From Spirosoma lacussanchae (GTDB lineage: Bacteria; Bacteroidota; Bacteroidia; Cytophagales; Spirosomataceae), in NCBI RefSeq assembly GCF_005870035.1, contig NZ_SWJG01000008.1:148450-212449 (forward strand): DNA of 64,000 bases. The letters run 5' to 3'. This document shows, piece by piece, positions 1 to 9,202 of this stretch. Numbering within the stretch: the first letter of the stretch is position 1; each line of letters opens with the position of its first letter. Below the pieces are notes generated by a model. It was not told the origin of the DNA. It did not search any database and saw only the letters and a list, made by a program, of their open reading frames with translations. The position numbers were made by a program, and so were the translations under genes.

Positions 1-438
1 CTGGAAAAAGCAAGGGCGCCGGAAGCGCGCAAGAAAGCCGTCGAAGCGTTCGGTACCGATCCGCGAGACACCTCAACGCCCGCTGCCATGGTCGACCTGC
101 TGGCAAAAATCTACCAGGGAAAAGCCCTTAAGCCCGAAAGCCGTGATGTATTGCTGGGTGTTATGGAACGCTGCCGGAGTGGCGAGGCCCGGCTCCGGGG
201 CTTTTTACCGCCCAATACCGTGCTGGCGCACAAGACCGGCTCGCTCGGCGCCACCGCCACCGACGATGTAGGCTACATAACCCTGCCCGACGATGCGGGC
301 CACATTGCCATCGCCGTATTCATTGGGCCATCGACCCAACCCACCGCCGAGCGGGAGCAGACCATTGCCCATATGGCCCGGGCCGTCTACGATTACTTCC
401 TGTTCCAGCCACTGTCTGCAAGAGAAACCTCACGCTGA
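1..438 (+). CDS. Class A beta-lactamase, C-terminal part (5' end outside window)
   Basis: The reading frame is open from base 1 to the stop at 436-438 (145 codons), so only the C-terminal half of the protein is present. The visible part carries a TPAAM-VDLLAKIY helix, an ERCRSGEARLRGFLP segment and the HKTGS triad motif, followed by a DDVGYI strand. This order is typical of serine class A beta-lactamases, which are periplasmic enzymes that hydrolyse beta-lactam rings. The SxxK nucleophile, the SDN loop and the omega-loop Glu lie upstream of the window, so activity cannot be judged. An ATG at 88 is internal, not the start. A strong hairpin at 507-552 lies between this gene and the convergent esterase. 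Confidence 0.88.
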   Translation: MEKARAPEARKKAVEAFGTDPRDTSTPAAMVDLLAKIYQGKALKPESRDVLLGVMERCRSGEARLRGFLPPNTVLAHKTGSLGATATDDVGYITLPDDAGHIAIAVFIGPSTQPTAEREQTIAHMARAVYDYFLFQPLSARETSR

Positions 439-506
439 CACGGACTTTAGATAGAACCGGCTAGCCATGGGCCGACATCCCGGACGTCTTTGCTGGTTTT
501 AACAAC

Positions 507-552
507 AATGCGCCCCCACTCGGCACGAAATGCAGCGGAGTGGGGGCGCATT
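507..552. terminator. Bidirectional terminator-like hairpin
   Basis: A 15-bp perfect, GC-rich stem is formed by 507-521 and 538-552 with a 16-nt loop. It lies between the convergent beta-lactamase (plus) and CE15-like esterase (minus). There is no long U-tract on either side, so intrinsic termination is inferred from position and stem strength. Confidence 0.6.
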
Positions 553-639
553 AAATGGGCACTATAGAGACTGGACCGGCTAGTAATAACGTGCGTTATC
601 TATGATCCACGTCAGTACCCTCCCGATGGCTGGAGCCTG

Positions 640-2184
640 CTATTTGGCGGTACGGGTGTAGTTGAACCGTTTACTGGCCCAGGGTATGACATGTTGAAAA
701 TTAGGCGCATCGGTATGGCCCCCGTTGTGCTGACGCCAGGCCAGTTCGCCATCCATGAGCCCGGTCAGTACCGGCGGCATTTGTTCAGTAGTGTAGTCAT
801 TACTAACGCCCAGATCCCGGGCTCCGAGCAGTCGGTAAACGGAACCAGCCGCTACGGTGGCTTTGTAACTCCCCGTCTGATCGAGCCATTTGGCGTCGCC
901 TTTTTCGGGTATCCCGTAACTGACAAACGTGGGACGAGGTGCACACAAGGCCAGGAGCTGGTGCGAATCGACTGGTAGGTCGCAGCCCGTTTTGCGGCCA
1001 AACGTAGATTCATCGGCTGCGTACTTCAGGTAGTTTCCCGCCATCCAGTGATAGCTGCCACTGTTTGTCAGGCTTTCAACCGCTTCGCCAAACACCCGGC
1101 GGTGCAGTGTGGCCCCGCCCTTGCCCGAAGACCCGATAAGGCCCATACCAAACCGCTGATCAAAAGCCATGGCCACCAGGGCCGCTTTCCCGTAGCGCGA
1201 AACGCCCTCAATTCCCACCTGTTTCGCGTTGACCATAGGTTCTGTTTCCAGGTAGTCGAGCGCTCGGGAGGCCCCCCAGGCCCAGGCTCGTAAAGCGCCC
1301 CAGTCGTCGGGTTTGCGGGGTTGACCTTTGTTAACGAGACCTATGATGCCCCGGGTCAGGCCCGACCCGTTGTCGGCCTGTATACTATTCGGTTCGATTG
1401 TACAGTAGCCCCAGCCGGCGGCCAGCAACTGCTCGGTCGGGGGCGAATCGCCATTCGGCGGTGGAGCAAAAAAGTTGGGTCCGGGTAATCGGGTAATGGG
1501 ATTATAGGCCGGATACCGGTCAAAAATGGCTTTCATCTCCGGATTGCTTCTGATCATCATCTCCTTGAAAGCGGTATTGAGCTTTTCGAGGTCGGCCGGT
1601 GAGGGTTGAGCGGGAGCAGGTAAAGTCGGGAACCCCAGCATCATCATCACCGGAACCGGTCCCTTTACATTGGCCGGCAGCACCAGTACCATGTTGATGT
1701 TCACGTCGATCAGCGGGTAGTCGCGGTTATCGACCCGCCCGATTAGCTGTTTAGCGACTACGGGCGTACGGCCAACAAATTCGTTGTCGGTAATTTTTGT
1801 GATCCAGGTTACTTTGGGCGGGTTAGCAGGCACCCGACCGTATACTTCCCGTTCAAAATCGTCTATGAGTTCGGGTCGGCGGGTTTTCCACCACTGGTCG
1901 GGGGTGGTTACTTTCCTGCCATTTCTGGTGGTGAGCAGATCAGGAAGCTGCGGACAGGGGTCGGCTTTGGCTTCGTCGTAGTTTGCGTGATTCGGATCGG
2001 CCTCGTTGGCGCTGGGTCCGGGCCTTAATTTTTTTATGCCCAGCTGCTGCATCATGTTGGCCTGATCCTGCTGGGCCGTCCAGGTTTTGAGGGGCGGGTA
2101 TTTACTACTGTCAATCACTGCTTGCTGAGCCGCGGCCCCGCAAGAGAGGCTGGCGAGCAGGCCAAGGGTCAGGTAGGTTCGCAT
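640..2184 (-). CDS. CE15-like glucuronoyl esterase / acetyl esterase-like alpha/beta hydrolase
   Basis: A 514-aa secreted hydrolase with a signal peptide ending near residue 20 (AAAQ). The region from about residue 100 to 510 matches the carbohydrate esterase family 15 pattern. The nucleophile motif GVSRYGK places Ser329, and GGHTD places the catalytic His at 490. Family 15 enzymes cleave the ester between lignin alcohols and 4-O-methylglucuronate side chains of glucuronoxylan. At the position where fungal enzymes carry the triad Glu (about 23 residues after the Ser), this protein reads IGSSGKGG, with no acid. The acid may come from a later loop such as the one around Glu427 to Asp435. The gene lies 22 bp after a second esterase gene on the same strand, and the two probably form an operon. 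Confidence 0.82.
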   Translation of the reverse strand: MRTYLTLGLLASLSCGAAAQQAVIDSSKYPPLKTWTAQQDQANMMQQLGIKKLRPGPSANEADPNHANYDEAKADPCPQLPDLLTTRNGRKVTTPDQWWKTRRPELIDDFEREVYGRVPANPPKVTWITKITDNEFVGRTPVVAKQLIGRVDNRDYPLIDVNINMVLVLPANVKGPVPVMMMLGFPTLPAPAQPSPADLEKLNTAFKEMMIRSNPEMKAIFDRYPAYNPITRLPGPNFFAPPPNGDSPPTEQLLAAGWGYCTIEPNSIQADNGSGLTRGIIGLVNKGQPRKPDDWGALRAWAWGASRALDYLETEPMVNAKQVGIEGVSRYGKAALVAMAFDQRFGMGLIGSSGKGGATLHRRVFGEAVESLTNSGSYHWMAGNYLKYAADESTFGRKTGCDLPVDSHQLLALCAPRPTFVSYGIPEKGDAKWLDQTGSYKATVAAGSVYRLLGARDLGVSNDYTTEQMPPVLTGLMDGELAWRQHNGGHTDAPNFQHVIPWASKRFNYTRTAK

Positions 2185-2206
2185 GTGAGTAATGGATATA
2201 GGATTT

Positions 2207-4177
2207 TTATTTATCCGTCCGGAATGGCGACGCCGGTAATCCCTCTTTATTGTACAGGTTGGGCTGTACTGGGTTGTCGGCCCAGGCGTAGCGCACGTAA
2301 AGGGGCGCTGTCACCTCATCACTCCACACAACGACTTTGTCACCCTCAATTTTTGCCCTGGCCCAAACAAATTTCCGATCACTGCCCGCCACGGCAAACT
2401 CACCCAGCTCTTCCCCGTCGTTGGTTATCAGGCCGCTGCCCGTGCTGGTGAAGCTGATGGTAATCTTACTTCCGTCAACCGATGCGGATTGAAATAAGGG
2501 CCCTGAGGCAACGATGTTCTCATTATAGGCCGTTTTCAAAGCCGCCAGGGCCAGTCGCTCACCCACGTCTTTCTTGTTATCGGGGTGAATGTCGTTCCAT
2601 TCGCCCAGGTCGATAGCCACTGCCATAGCGGTGTTTGGGACCGACAGGGCGTTGAGCTGAGTTTCCCGGAGGGTGGCCCAGCCACTTTCAGCCGGCAGGT
2701 AATTGTACTCCATATAGCCTGGCAGCTGAACGTACAGGAACGGCAACTGCCCCTGTTTCCACTGGTTTCGCCAGTCGCTGATCAAAGCTGGCAGCAGTTT
2801 CTGATACTCCTGGGGCCGGCCGGCATTGCTCTCGCCCTGATACCAGCAGAATCCCTTTATGGCATATTGAATGTCGGGCGCTACCATGGCATTAAAGAGG
2901 GCCGTCGGCTGATTTTGGGCGTTGATGCCTCCGCCGAACCCCCCTCCAGCATAGGGGCGATAGGCGGTACCAACTTTATAGTGCCAGGTGCCTTTAAGAT
3001 CAACGGTATCTGCCCCGGCAAAGAGGCAATAGGGTTTGTCGGGCACAAATCCGCCCTTCCCACCCGTGTTGGTGACCCGAACTACAAAAACGTTTTTGCC
3101 CGCCTTGAGTACATCAGCAGGTACGCTGTACCTGCGTTGCGGGTATTGATAGGTAGTTCGTCCGACCTGTTTGCCGTTTATGTAGAGTTCATCGGCATCA
3201 ACGATCCGGCCCAGAAACACAGTGGCGGGTTTGCCTGACATAGAAGCGGGAACGTCGATCTCCCGGCGGTACCAGACCACGCCGTTTAGATCCTTGATGC
3301 CCTGATCTTCCCAATAACCCGGCACGTTGATGGGTCGCCATCCTTTGGGAGAGTAGGCCAGGTCGTACCACTTTGCCGACCCCGTCGTTCCCAAATCAAC
3401 CGGAGGGGCTGGTCGGGTCGTGCTGGCCGGTTGTCGGCGCGTCAGGCTGTTGAGGTAGGTCGTGTCTTTATTTTTCTGAACAATGGTTTGCAGCGCGCTA
3501 AAATCGGCCAGTCCACTTTCGCTGATCCAGGCTTCGATGGGGGTACCGCCTACACTGGCGTTGATAATACCAATCGGGATTTTATACCTGTTGTACAGTT
3601 TTCTGGCGAAGAAGTAAGCGACTGCCGAAAAGGGCCGCACATCTGCACCCACGGCCGCTTTCCATTGCCCTTCCGGCAGGTCGGACTGGGGTGCCTGCAA
3701 ACTGGTAAGAGTAGGCACCCAGAACTGACGAATCTGCGGATAGTTGGCTTCCCGAATGTCCCTGGCGTAGGTGACGTCATGGATGTTCATCTGGTGAACC
3801 ATATTGCTTTGCCCGCTGCAAAACCATACGTCCCCAATCAGAATGTCCGATAGGGAAATTTTTGTACTGCCTTCTATTTCCATCACGAACGGTCCGCCCG
3901 CGGGCGTTGGCGGCAGATTGAGCTGCCATTTACCGGCAGCGTCGGTTACGGTTCTGACGGTTTTGTTCCTGAAACGAACTGAGATTCGCTCCCCTGATTT
4001 CGCCCAGCCCCATATTCTCAGCGGCACATCGCGTTGCAAAACCATTCCGTTACTAATCAGCTTAGGTAGTCGCACCTGAGCGCGGGCCGCTGAATGTAAA
4101 GCCAGTAATAGGCATGGAAGAGCAATCAAGATGCCGACGGAAGGTAAAGTACTTCGGCGACAGATGTACAAATTCAT
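2207..4177 (-). CDS. Sialate O-acetylesterase-type (SASA) carbohydrate acetylesterase
   Basis: A secreted SGNH-type esterase of about 656 aa. I use the ATG at 4177, which gives a clean signal peptide (MNLYICRR... to SAARAQ); an in-frame ATG at 4201 is possible. An N-terminal beta domain is followed by the block I motif CSGQSNM with the nucleophilic Ser. A galactose-binding-like jelly-roll insert (about residues 270-400) interrupts the catalytic fold, and the Asp-His pair is visible in the C-terminal NDIHPDNK motif. In polysaccharide loci these enzymes usually remove O-acetyl groups from mannan or xylan rather than from sialic acid. A paralogue with the same layout sits at 42991-44943. It is probably co-transcribed with the downstream CE15-like gene. 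Confidence 0.86.
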   Translation of the reverse strand: MNLYICRRSTLPSVGILIALPCLLLALHSAARAQVRLPKLISNGMVLQRDVPLRIWGWAKSGERISVRFRNKTVRTVTDAAGKWQLNLPPTPAGGPFVMEIEGSTKISLSDILIGDVWFCSGQSNMVHQMNIHDVTYARDIREANYPQIRQFWVPTLTSLQAPQSDLPEGQWKAAVGADVRPFSAVAYFFARKLYNRYKIPIGIINASVGGTPIEAWISESGLADFSALQTIVQKNKDTTYLNSLTRRQPASTTRPAPPVDLGTTGSAKWYDLAYSPKGWRPINVPGYWEDQGIKDLNGVVWYRREIDVPASMSGKPATVFLGRIVDADELYINGKQVGRTTYQYPQRRYSVPADVLKAGKNVFVVRVTNTGGKGGFVPDKPYCLFAGADTVDLKGTWHYKVGTAYRPYAGGGFGGGINAQNQPTALFNAMVAPDIQYAIKGFCWYQGESNAGRPQEYQKLLPALISDWRNQWKQGQLPFLYVQLPGYMEYNYLPAESGWATLRETQLNALSVPNTAMAVAIDLGEWNDIHPDNKKDVGERLALAALKTAYNENIVASGPLFQSASVDGSKITISFTSTGSGLITNDGEELGEFAVAGSDRKFVWARAKIEGDKVVVWSDEVTAPLYVRYAWADNPVQPNLYNKEGLPASPFRTDK

Positions 4178-4201
4178 GAATGAATACGTTTCGACCAACA
4201 T

Positions 4202-4873
4202 CAGATGAACACAACCTTCAGGTTTATCAAGGCAATTCCGTCCTGAATGAGTTTTCTCAGGAAAGATGGCATTGATGGATTATCGTGTACGGACCCCGTT
4301 GGCAAGGATACTAATACTGAATAACTTCCCATAGTTTGCAATCGGTTACAGCTAAAAGGCACTGTGTTATCCAGTTCTAACTGCTTTCGTAAATCATGGC
4401 CAGAAATAAAACTTACATCGGAAATCAGCTGATCCAATCCATTTTGCAAAACCAACTGTCCGGGCGAGACAGTAATTGTCTGCTTTGTTCAAGGGATAAA
4501 AAGTCGGTTTACGCCGTCAACAATTGGAGAAGGATAATTCAAAAGTCAAAAAACTATGCAACCGATTGCCAGATAGCTTGTCCGACTAATGAGACAAATG
4601 ATAGTTGTCTTGGGTAGTGGCGTATACCCCAAAATCCTCAACCCTGTAGGGGAGTTACAGGTTCTAAACAGTCTTTCTGAAGAGGTTGTTAGGGAACATT
4701 TTCAGGCTTCAAGTGGCCCAAATGGCTGCACGTTTTACCTCCCTCTCCAGGGATCTGTCCACACCGTTTTTCTCCGGTAGCGGCCTGGACTGCCAGGATG
4801 CTCGCAGGGTAGTTAGCGCTGAAAACGACACGGTAGCATCAGACCCCATGGCTCGGTTAGGCAGGTTGCCTGA
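4202..4873. other. Intergenic region, no gene recognised
   Basis: About 670 bp between two minus-strand genes. It should contain the promoter of the esterase pair, but I see no TAnnTTTG box on the minus strand. A 6-bp hairpin (4643-4648 with 4656-4661) is the only clear structure. An 84-codon minus-strand ORF at 4201-4455 overlaps the esterase start by TGATG but resembles no family and is judged spurious. Confidence 0.5.
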
Positions 4874-5815
4874 TCAACCTTTGATAGCTGCTTTGCTACG
4901 ATGGCTCGGTTCGTAGATAAGTCGCATGAAGGTGCTGAGTCGCTGGCTTTGTTTGTCGATGGGTATACCGGTTACGATCCCGATCAGCAGCTTGTCCGTC
5001 ACACTGACCCGCAGCTGTGGACGGGCTACCAGCTGGAACCGATGGTGGGCCAGCTCTTTGTTCAATTCAAGCCCGATGAAGTTGCGACTGCCCGGTATCA
5101 TGTAATGCAGGTTGGTGTTGATTTGCCAGTGCGTTTCCCACTGTGACTGCTCAACCGACCGCTCAAGTAACGGGCCCGCGTAAACAAGGGTATGAAATCG
5201 GTTGCCCCAGCGTTTGGCGGCTACGAAAAAAGGATTCGAGGTGTTACTCCGTACGACAGGCCCCCGGTTGGTCCGGCCAAATGCGCGCAGGTGGAGTTCG
5301 TTGATATAGCCGACGGCCAGGGTAGTCTGTAGGCGTTCCGACACGTAAAATGACCACTGAACGGCTGTCTTGAGGCTTTCCAGCTGATTGGCGGGCTTTT
5401 CGCCGTTGGGTTCATTGCGGGTATAGAACGAAAAGGGGAGTTCGACTTCTAACCCAAGCCGGTTTACCGGTGCCCATTCGTATTCGACCAGGGCAGTGTA
5501 AGTGTCGTACCGAAAATTATCCGTCAGGCCCAGCCCCACGTTCCATTCCCGTTCCCCTTTTCGGGCACCGAGGTCCCGGATCAGATCGATAAAAAGAGGC
5601 TCGGCATGTAAGACTTTATCAGGCGTTCGCTGATCCTCAACTTCGTGGATATACAAACTGTCGAGCTGGCGATTGACCTGCTGGGTGCTGTCCGGACTTT
5701 GACCGTAACACCTGAAGAAGGCGGAACAAGAGAAGAATAGCAGAATCGGGAGGCAGCGTCGCGATAGCTTACTCAACGACACGATTGGCAGGGACGAGAA
5801 AAGATTCCACCGCAT
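4874..5815 (-). CDS. Predicted outer-membrane beta-barrel protein of unknown function
   Basis: About 313 aa. A basic n-region (SKLSRR) and a hydrophobic stretch form a signal peptide ending near CYGQ. After a short linker (HAEPLFIDLIRDLGARKGEREWNV begins the mature core) come many alternating amphipathic strands rich in Tyr, Phe and Arg, and the chain ends in strand-like sequence, suggesting a small outer-membrane barrel. I do not recognise a characterised family. Start choice is uncertain: ATG 5815 overlaps the upstream gene by 47 bp, while a TTG at 5776 overlaps its stop by only 8 bp and puts the signal peptide right at the N-terminus. It is last in a likely four-gene operon with a two-component system. 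Confidence 0.62.
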   Translation of the reverse strand: MRWNLFSSLPIVSLSKLSRRCLPILLFFSCSAFFRCYGQSPDSTQQVNRQLDSLYIHEVEDQRTPDKVLHAEPLFIDLIRDLGARKGEREWNVGLGLTDNFRYDTYTALVEYEWAPVNRLGLEVELPFSFYTRNEPNGEKPANQLESLKTAVQWSFYVSERLQTTLAVGYINELHLRAFGRTNRGPVVRSNTSNPFFVAAKRWGNRFHTLVYAGPLLERSVEQSQWETHWQINTNLHYMIPGSRNFIGLELNKELAHHRFQLVARPQLRVSVTDKLLIGIVTGIPIDKQSQRLSTFMRLIYEPSHRSKAAIKG

Positions 5816-6632
5816 AGACGATCCGTTGCCCCAGTCGCCGGCCGGTTTTTGTGCGCTGAGCCAGTATGACACCAAGATAACCAAGCCAGAAAGTATAATT
5901 AGATATTGCCGAAAAGGAGATGACCGCCGTTAACCCAAGTAAGGATACCAACAGAAATAGATAGCTAAGCAGCAGGGAGTCAGTCCGCCAGGAGTAGGAT
6001 GAATCGGCTAATGAAGCCCCTGATTGATTTTCATAGTTGATCCGGGCGTGAGCCTGCCAGAATGCGCTGCCGGTCAGCATAATACCCAGCATAACGAACC
6101 CGTTCAGTACCTCCCAGGAACCGGCCTGCCCGGCTCGGCTAACGATCAGCGAGATAACAGAGTTGGTCGGTTCGTTGCTGAAGACCAGGTAGTTGGCGAG
6201 GTATTCTTCTTCCAGCGCATACTCCAGACCGAAACTACCCGCCCCCAGTAAGCCGAGTCGAATGGGCTTACGCTGTATGGGGAACGACCACCGCCGGATC
6301 TGTTGCAGCACGTTGAACGAGAAGGCCCCAATCCGATGGGTAATTCTGGACTTGTACAGGATGAGCAGCACCGGCAGCACCACCAGAAACCGAAGCGGAT
6401 GGAGGTAAGCAAGAGCCACTAAACTAAGCAGGCCAACCCCGTTCGACAGGACGGATAATCGATGAATCCAGGCGTACTGACCCGTTTGGTCGGCTTCATG
6501 TTGCCGTTCTGCCTGGTGTATCTGGTTACTTTGCTCTTCGGCGAAACTGTAAAGAATAGTGCAGATTCCTAAGGCAGCCAGCCAGCACAGGGTTCCGATT
6601 TCGATATGCATCGAGCCGAGTACCTTTTCCAT
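5769..6632 (-). CDS. Multi-pass integral membrane protein of unknown function
   Basis: A 287-aa hydrophobic protein with about six or seven predicted membrane spans: one near the N-terminus (TLCWLAALGICTILYSF), a pair around residues 60-95, and further ones around 165-190 and 215-260. The ATG at 6632 is chosen over a TTG at 6638. No catalytic motif or known family is visible. It starts about 80 bp after the histidine kinase stop on the same strand and overlaps the outer-membrane protein gene downstream. The context suggests a membrane function controlled by, or signalling through, the adjacent OmpR-type system. Confidence 0.62.
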   Translation of the reverse strand: MEKVLGSMHIEIGTLCWLAALGICTILYSFAEEQSNQIHQAERQHEADQTGQYAWIHRLSVLSNGVGLLSLVALAYLHPLRFLVVLPVLLILYKSRITHRIGAFSFNVLQQIRRWSFPIQRKPIRLGLLGAGSFGLEYALEEEYLANYLVFSNEPTNSVISLIVSRAGQAGSWEVLNGFVMLGIMLTGSAFWQAHARINYENQSGASLADSSYSWRTDSLLLSYLFLLVSLLGLTAVISFSAISNYTFWLGYLGVILAQRTKTGRRLGQRIVYAVESFLVPANRVVE

Positions 6633-6716
6633 GTTCAAACATTGAGTATGTTGTCGTCAATGGCCAAAGGTAGATTGGCACTATTAGGTGGGACTTACAG
6701 CAAGCTTATAAAAATA

Positions 6717-8099
6717 TTAGAATGTGGCCGTCGGGCTGGTTGGTAAAACGACGATAAACGTGCTTCCTTTCTCGGGCTGGCTGGTAACGTCAATGTGGCC
6801 ATTATGGAGTTCCACAATTCGTTTGCAGATTGAAAGTCCCAGCCCGTATCCATCATGCGAACGGGCATTATCGGCGCGGTAGAACGGATCAAAAATCTGC
6901 GGCAGCTGATCGGCGGCAATCCCGATACCCTCGTCCGTTACACTGACCCGGCACGTGTTCGAATCCTGCGCGATGTAGACCAGCGCCCGTTGATCAGCGC
7001 TGTATTTGCAGGCGTTATCGAACAGATTGAGCAGCATACGGCGCAGCAGCAACTCATCGCCCCGAACCTCTGGGTGTTCGCCGGAAGCCACCAGGTCCGA
7101 GAACCGAACATCGATACGGTAGTGGGGGTGGGCGTTGAGCAGTTCGTCGCGCGCCATGAAGATCACATCGTCCAGCAGAACGATATGCTGCACCTGTAAT
7201 TTGGGTGTTTCGAGCGTCCGGGCCAGCACGAGCAGGCTGTTGGTCAGGTCAATGATCCGATCGGTATCGTCGGTCAGATTGCGAAGGATATGCTGGTATT
7301 GATCGGCCGGAAGCGGGTGGCGCAGACTGAGCTGAAGCTCTGATTTCAGGGCCGCCAAGGGGGTTCGCAACTCATGGGAAGCGTGGGAGATAAACGTGCG
7401 TTGCTGCTCGAAGGCCTGCTGGAGCCGCCCCAGCACCTGGTTGAAGTTGATAGCCAGCTGGGCAACTTCATCCTGCCGGTTTCCTTCGTCGAGACGTTGC
7501 TGGAGACTCCGGGCGTTGATGGTCGAAACCTGTTTGTTGATGCGGCTGATAGGCCGGAGCGACTGGCCCGCAAACAGCACCCCGAGGCCAACGGTCAGCC
7601 CGATGCCGCCCAGCAGACTCCAGACAATGGTTCTACGAAGATTTCGCAACTCAGCCTGGCCCGACCGATCGTAGGCAGTAGCAACAACGGTCAGCGGCTG
7701 CGGACCCTCCGGGGCGTATAGGCCAAAAAGCTGCTGCTCGCCCATCCAGGTACGGACGATCTTTTCCTGCCGGATCTGCTCCAGCACAGATACTGGTATC
7801 GTTACAGAATCTACATCAATGCTGCTGTAAAGGAGCTGATTGCCTGAATCGAAGACCATTACTTTCTGGTCATACAGTGTAATCAGGGTTTTGCGGTCAA
7901 TGATGCGCAACAGATTACGATCCAGTTCCTCCACCTGGGTCAGGAACCGAACAACCGTCCGGGCCCGCTGCTCGAGCCGATCGAAAAACTCCGTTTGCCG
8001 GTAGTTGTCAGACCGAACATAAATGATCAGGGAGTAGCAGATCAGGATACCCGCCACAATGAAAGAAAACTGGAAGGCAATCCGGTTTCGTATCGTCAT
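6717..8099 (-). CDS. Sensor histidine kinase, OmpR/EnvZ-type
   Basis: A 460-aa inner-membrane kinase. The first membrane span is at about residues 9-28, a periplasmic sensor loop covers 29-155, and the second span is at about 157-177. A HAMP linker (about 178-232) follows, then the HisKA domain with phospho-acceptor His242 in HASHELRTP. The HATPase domain shows the N box (NLFDNA, Asn362), the G1 box DEGIG (389-393) and the G2 box YGLGLS. All catalytic motifs are intact. The start is 6 bp after the stop of the response regulator gene, so the two are translated from one mRNA. The periplasmic loop gives no hint of the ligand. Confidence 0.93.
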   Translation of the reverse strand: MTIRNRIAFQFSFIVAGILICYSLIIYVRSDNYRQTEFFDRLEQRARTVVRFLTQVEELDRNLLRIIDRKTLITLYDQKVMVFDSGNQLLYSSIDVDSVTIPVSVLEQIRQEKIVRTWMGEQQLFGLYAPEGPQPLTVVATAYDRSGQAELRNLRRTIVWSLLGGIGLTVGLGVLFAGQSLRPISRINKQVSTINARSLQQRLDEGNRQDEVAQLAINFNQVLGRLQQAFEQQRTFISHASHELRTPLAALKSELQLSLRHPLPADQYQHILRNLTDDTDRIIDLTNSLLVLARTLETPKLQVQHIVLLDDVIFMARDELLNAHPHYRIDVRFSDLVASGEHPEVRGDELLLRRMLLNLFDNACKYSADQRALVYIAQDSNTCRVSVTDEGIGIAADQLPQIFDPFYRADNARSHDGYGLGLSICKRIVELHNGHIDVTSQPEKGSTFIVVLPTSPTATF

Positions 8100-8105
8100 A
8101 AGCGG

Positions 8106-8795
8106 TCAGTCTTCGCGCAGGACATACCCAAGTCCGGGCCGGGTGTGGATGAGCTTCGGCGTGAAATCGCGGTCGATTTTTCGGCGTAAGTAATTGATGT
8201 ACACCTCAACGACGTTAGTGCCGGGGTCGAAGTTAAGTCCCCAGACCTGTTCGCTCAAATCCATTTTGGAGACTACCCGTCCCTGGTTACGAAGCAGGTA
8301 TTCGAGGAGCATGAACTCACGGGCGGTCAGGTCGATCTGGGTGTTCTGTCGGCAGACGGTCTTGGCCGATAAATTCACGACGAGGTCGGCCACCTGCAAA
8401 ATTTCTTCACGACTGGTATGCCGCTGGCTGGTCCGACGCATCCAGACGCCTACCCGCGCACTCAGCTCGCGCAGGTCGAAGGGTTTTACTACGTAATCAT
8501 CAGCCCCCAGGTCGAGCCCTTCTACCTTATCCTCAATTTCGCCGAGAGCGGTGAGCATAATAATGGGCAGTTCGGGTTTAACCGCCCGTACCGACCGGCA
8601 GACTTCGTACCCGTTGAGGCCGGGCAGGTTAATATCCAGCAGTAACAGGTCGATTGGGTTTTCGATGGCCAGCTGCCGCCCCACGTATCCTTCATAGGCC
8701 ACTTCGGTCAGATAGCCTTCTTCGCGCAGGCTGCGGCTGACGTTCTGGGCAATGCGTCGATCGTCTTCGACGATCAGTATCGTTCGTGAGGGCAT
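8106..8795 (-). CDS. OmpR/PhoB-family response regulator
   Basis: A 229-aa two-domain regulator. The receiver domain starts MPSRTILIVEDD, with the acidic pair at Asp11/Asp12, the phospho-acceptor Asp54 in LLLLDINLPG and the Lys in VVKPF. The C-terminal winged helix (about 130-227) ends with the family-typical RRKIDRD and RGLGYVL-like segment (RPGLGYVL). The ATG at 8795 is chosen because the receiver fold begins there and a GGAG sequence lies about 11 nt upstream; the frame is open for 54 more codons without homology. It is first in the operon with the kinase at 6717-8099. Confidence 0.93.
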   Translation of the reverse strand: MPSRTILIVEDDRRIAQNVSRSLREEGYLTEVAYEGYVGRQLAIENPIDLLLLDINLPGLNGYEVCRSVRAVKPELPIIMLTALGEIEDKVEGLDLGADDYVVKPFDLRELSARVGVWMRRTSQRHTSREEILQVADLVVNLSAKTVCRQNTQIDLTAREFMLLEYLLRNQGRVVSKMDLSEQVWGLNFDPGTNVVEVYINYLRRKIDRDFTPKLIHTRPGLGYVLRED

Positions 8796-8839
8796 ATTGG
8801 TGACTTCTCCGTTGAGTAAATACGCCAGAAAGTATTGGT

Positions 8840-8857
8840 ATCGTGTTTTTACACGAT
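8840..8857. promoter_or_regulatory. Short dyad upstream of the OmpR-type regulator
   Basis: A perfect 7-bp inverted repeat (8840-8846 and 8851-8857) with a TTTT spacer lies 45 bp upstream of the response regulator start. It may be an operator or an mRNA leader hairpin; nothing else supports a specific role. Confidence 0.3.
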
Positions 8858-9202
8858 TAAAACAGACAGGTCTGGCAGAAAGGTACTTACTCAGCAAACG
8901 GAGAGGTGGGAGATTTGTTTGATCAGGCCTTGCCTGAGCCGTGGCTAACCAAAGCAACCGATCGGCACAAGCAACGGTTTATTCAGGCAGGTAGATGGTG
9001 GGGTAAAACCCTGGCCCGGCTGGCTGCATAGCCGTAGTGATTCTCGACTACTTTTCGCACGCGGGCCAGTCCATGCCTATGCCGGGATACTCGCTTAAAC
9101 CGTGTACTCGCTGAATTATACCAAATGCCTGAAGCCAGCTTATTGGAGAACAGCGACTACTTATCATCAAAACTGTCTTGATTCAGAATAATACTTAAGT
9201 GG
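8858..9202. other. Divergent intergenic region
   Basis: Spacer between the OmpR-type operon (minus) and the NarL-type regulator (plus). I see no protein-like frame and no RNA gene here. The regulatory elements of the plus-strand gene begin at 9203. Confidence 0.5.

Noticed and set aside
4201..4455. 84-codon minus-strand ORF overlapping the SASA esterase start by TGATG
   Set aside because: No family resemblance, composition not typical of the neighbours, and the true esterase start is more likely the ATG at 4177, which removes the overlap.
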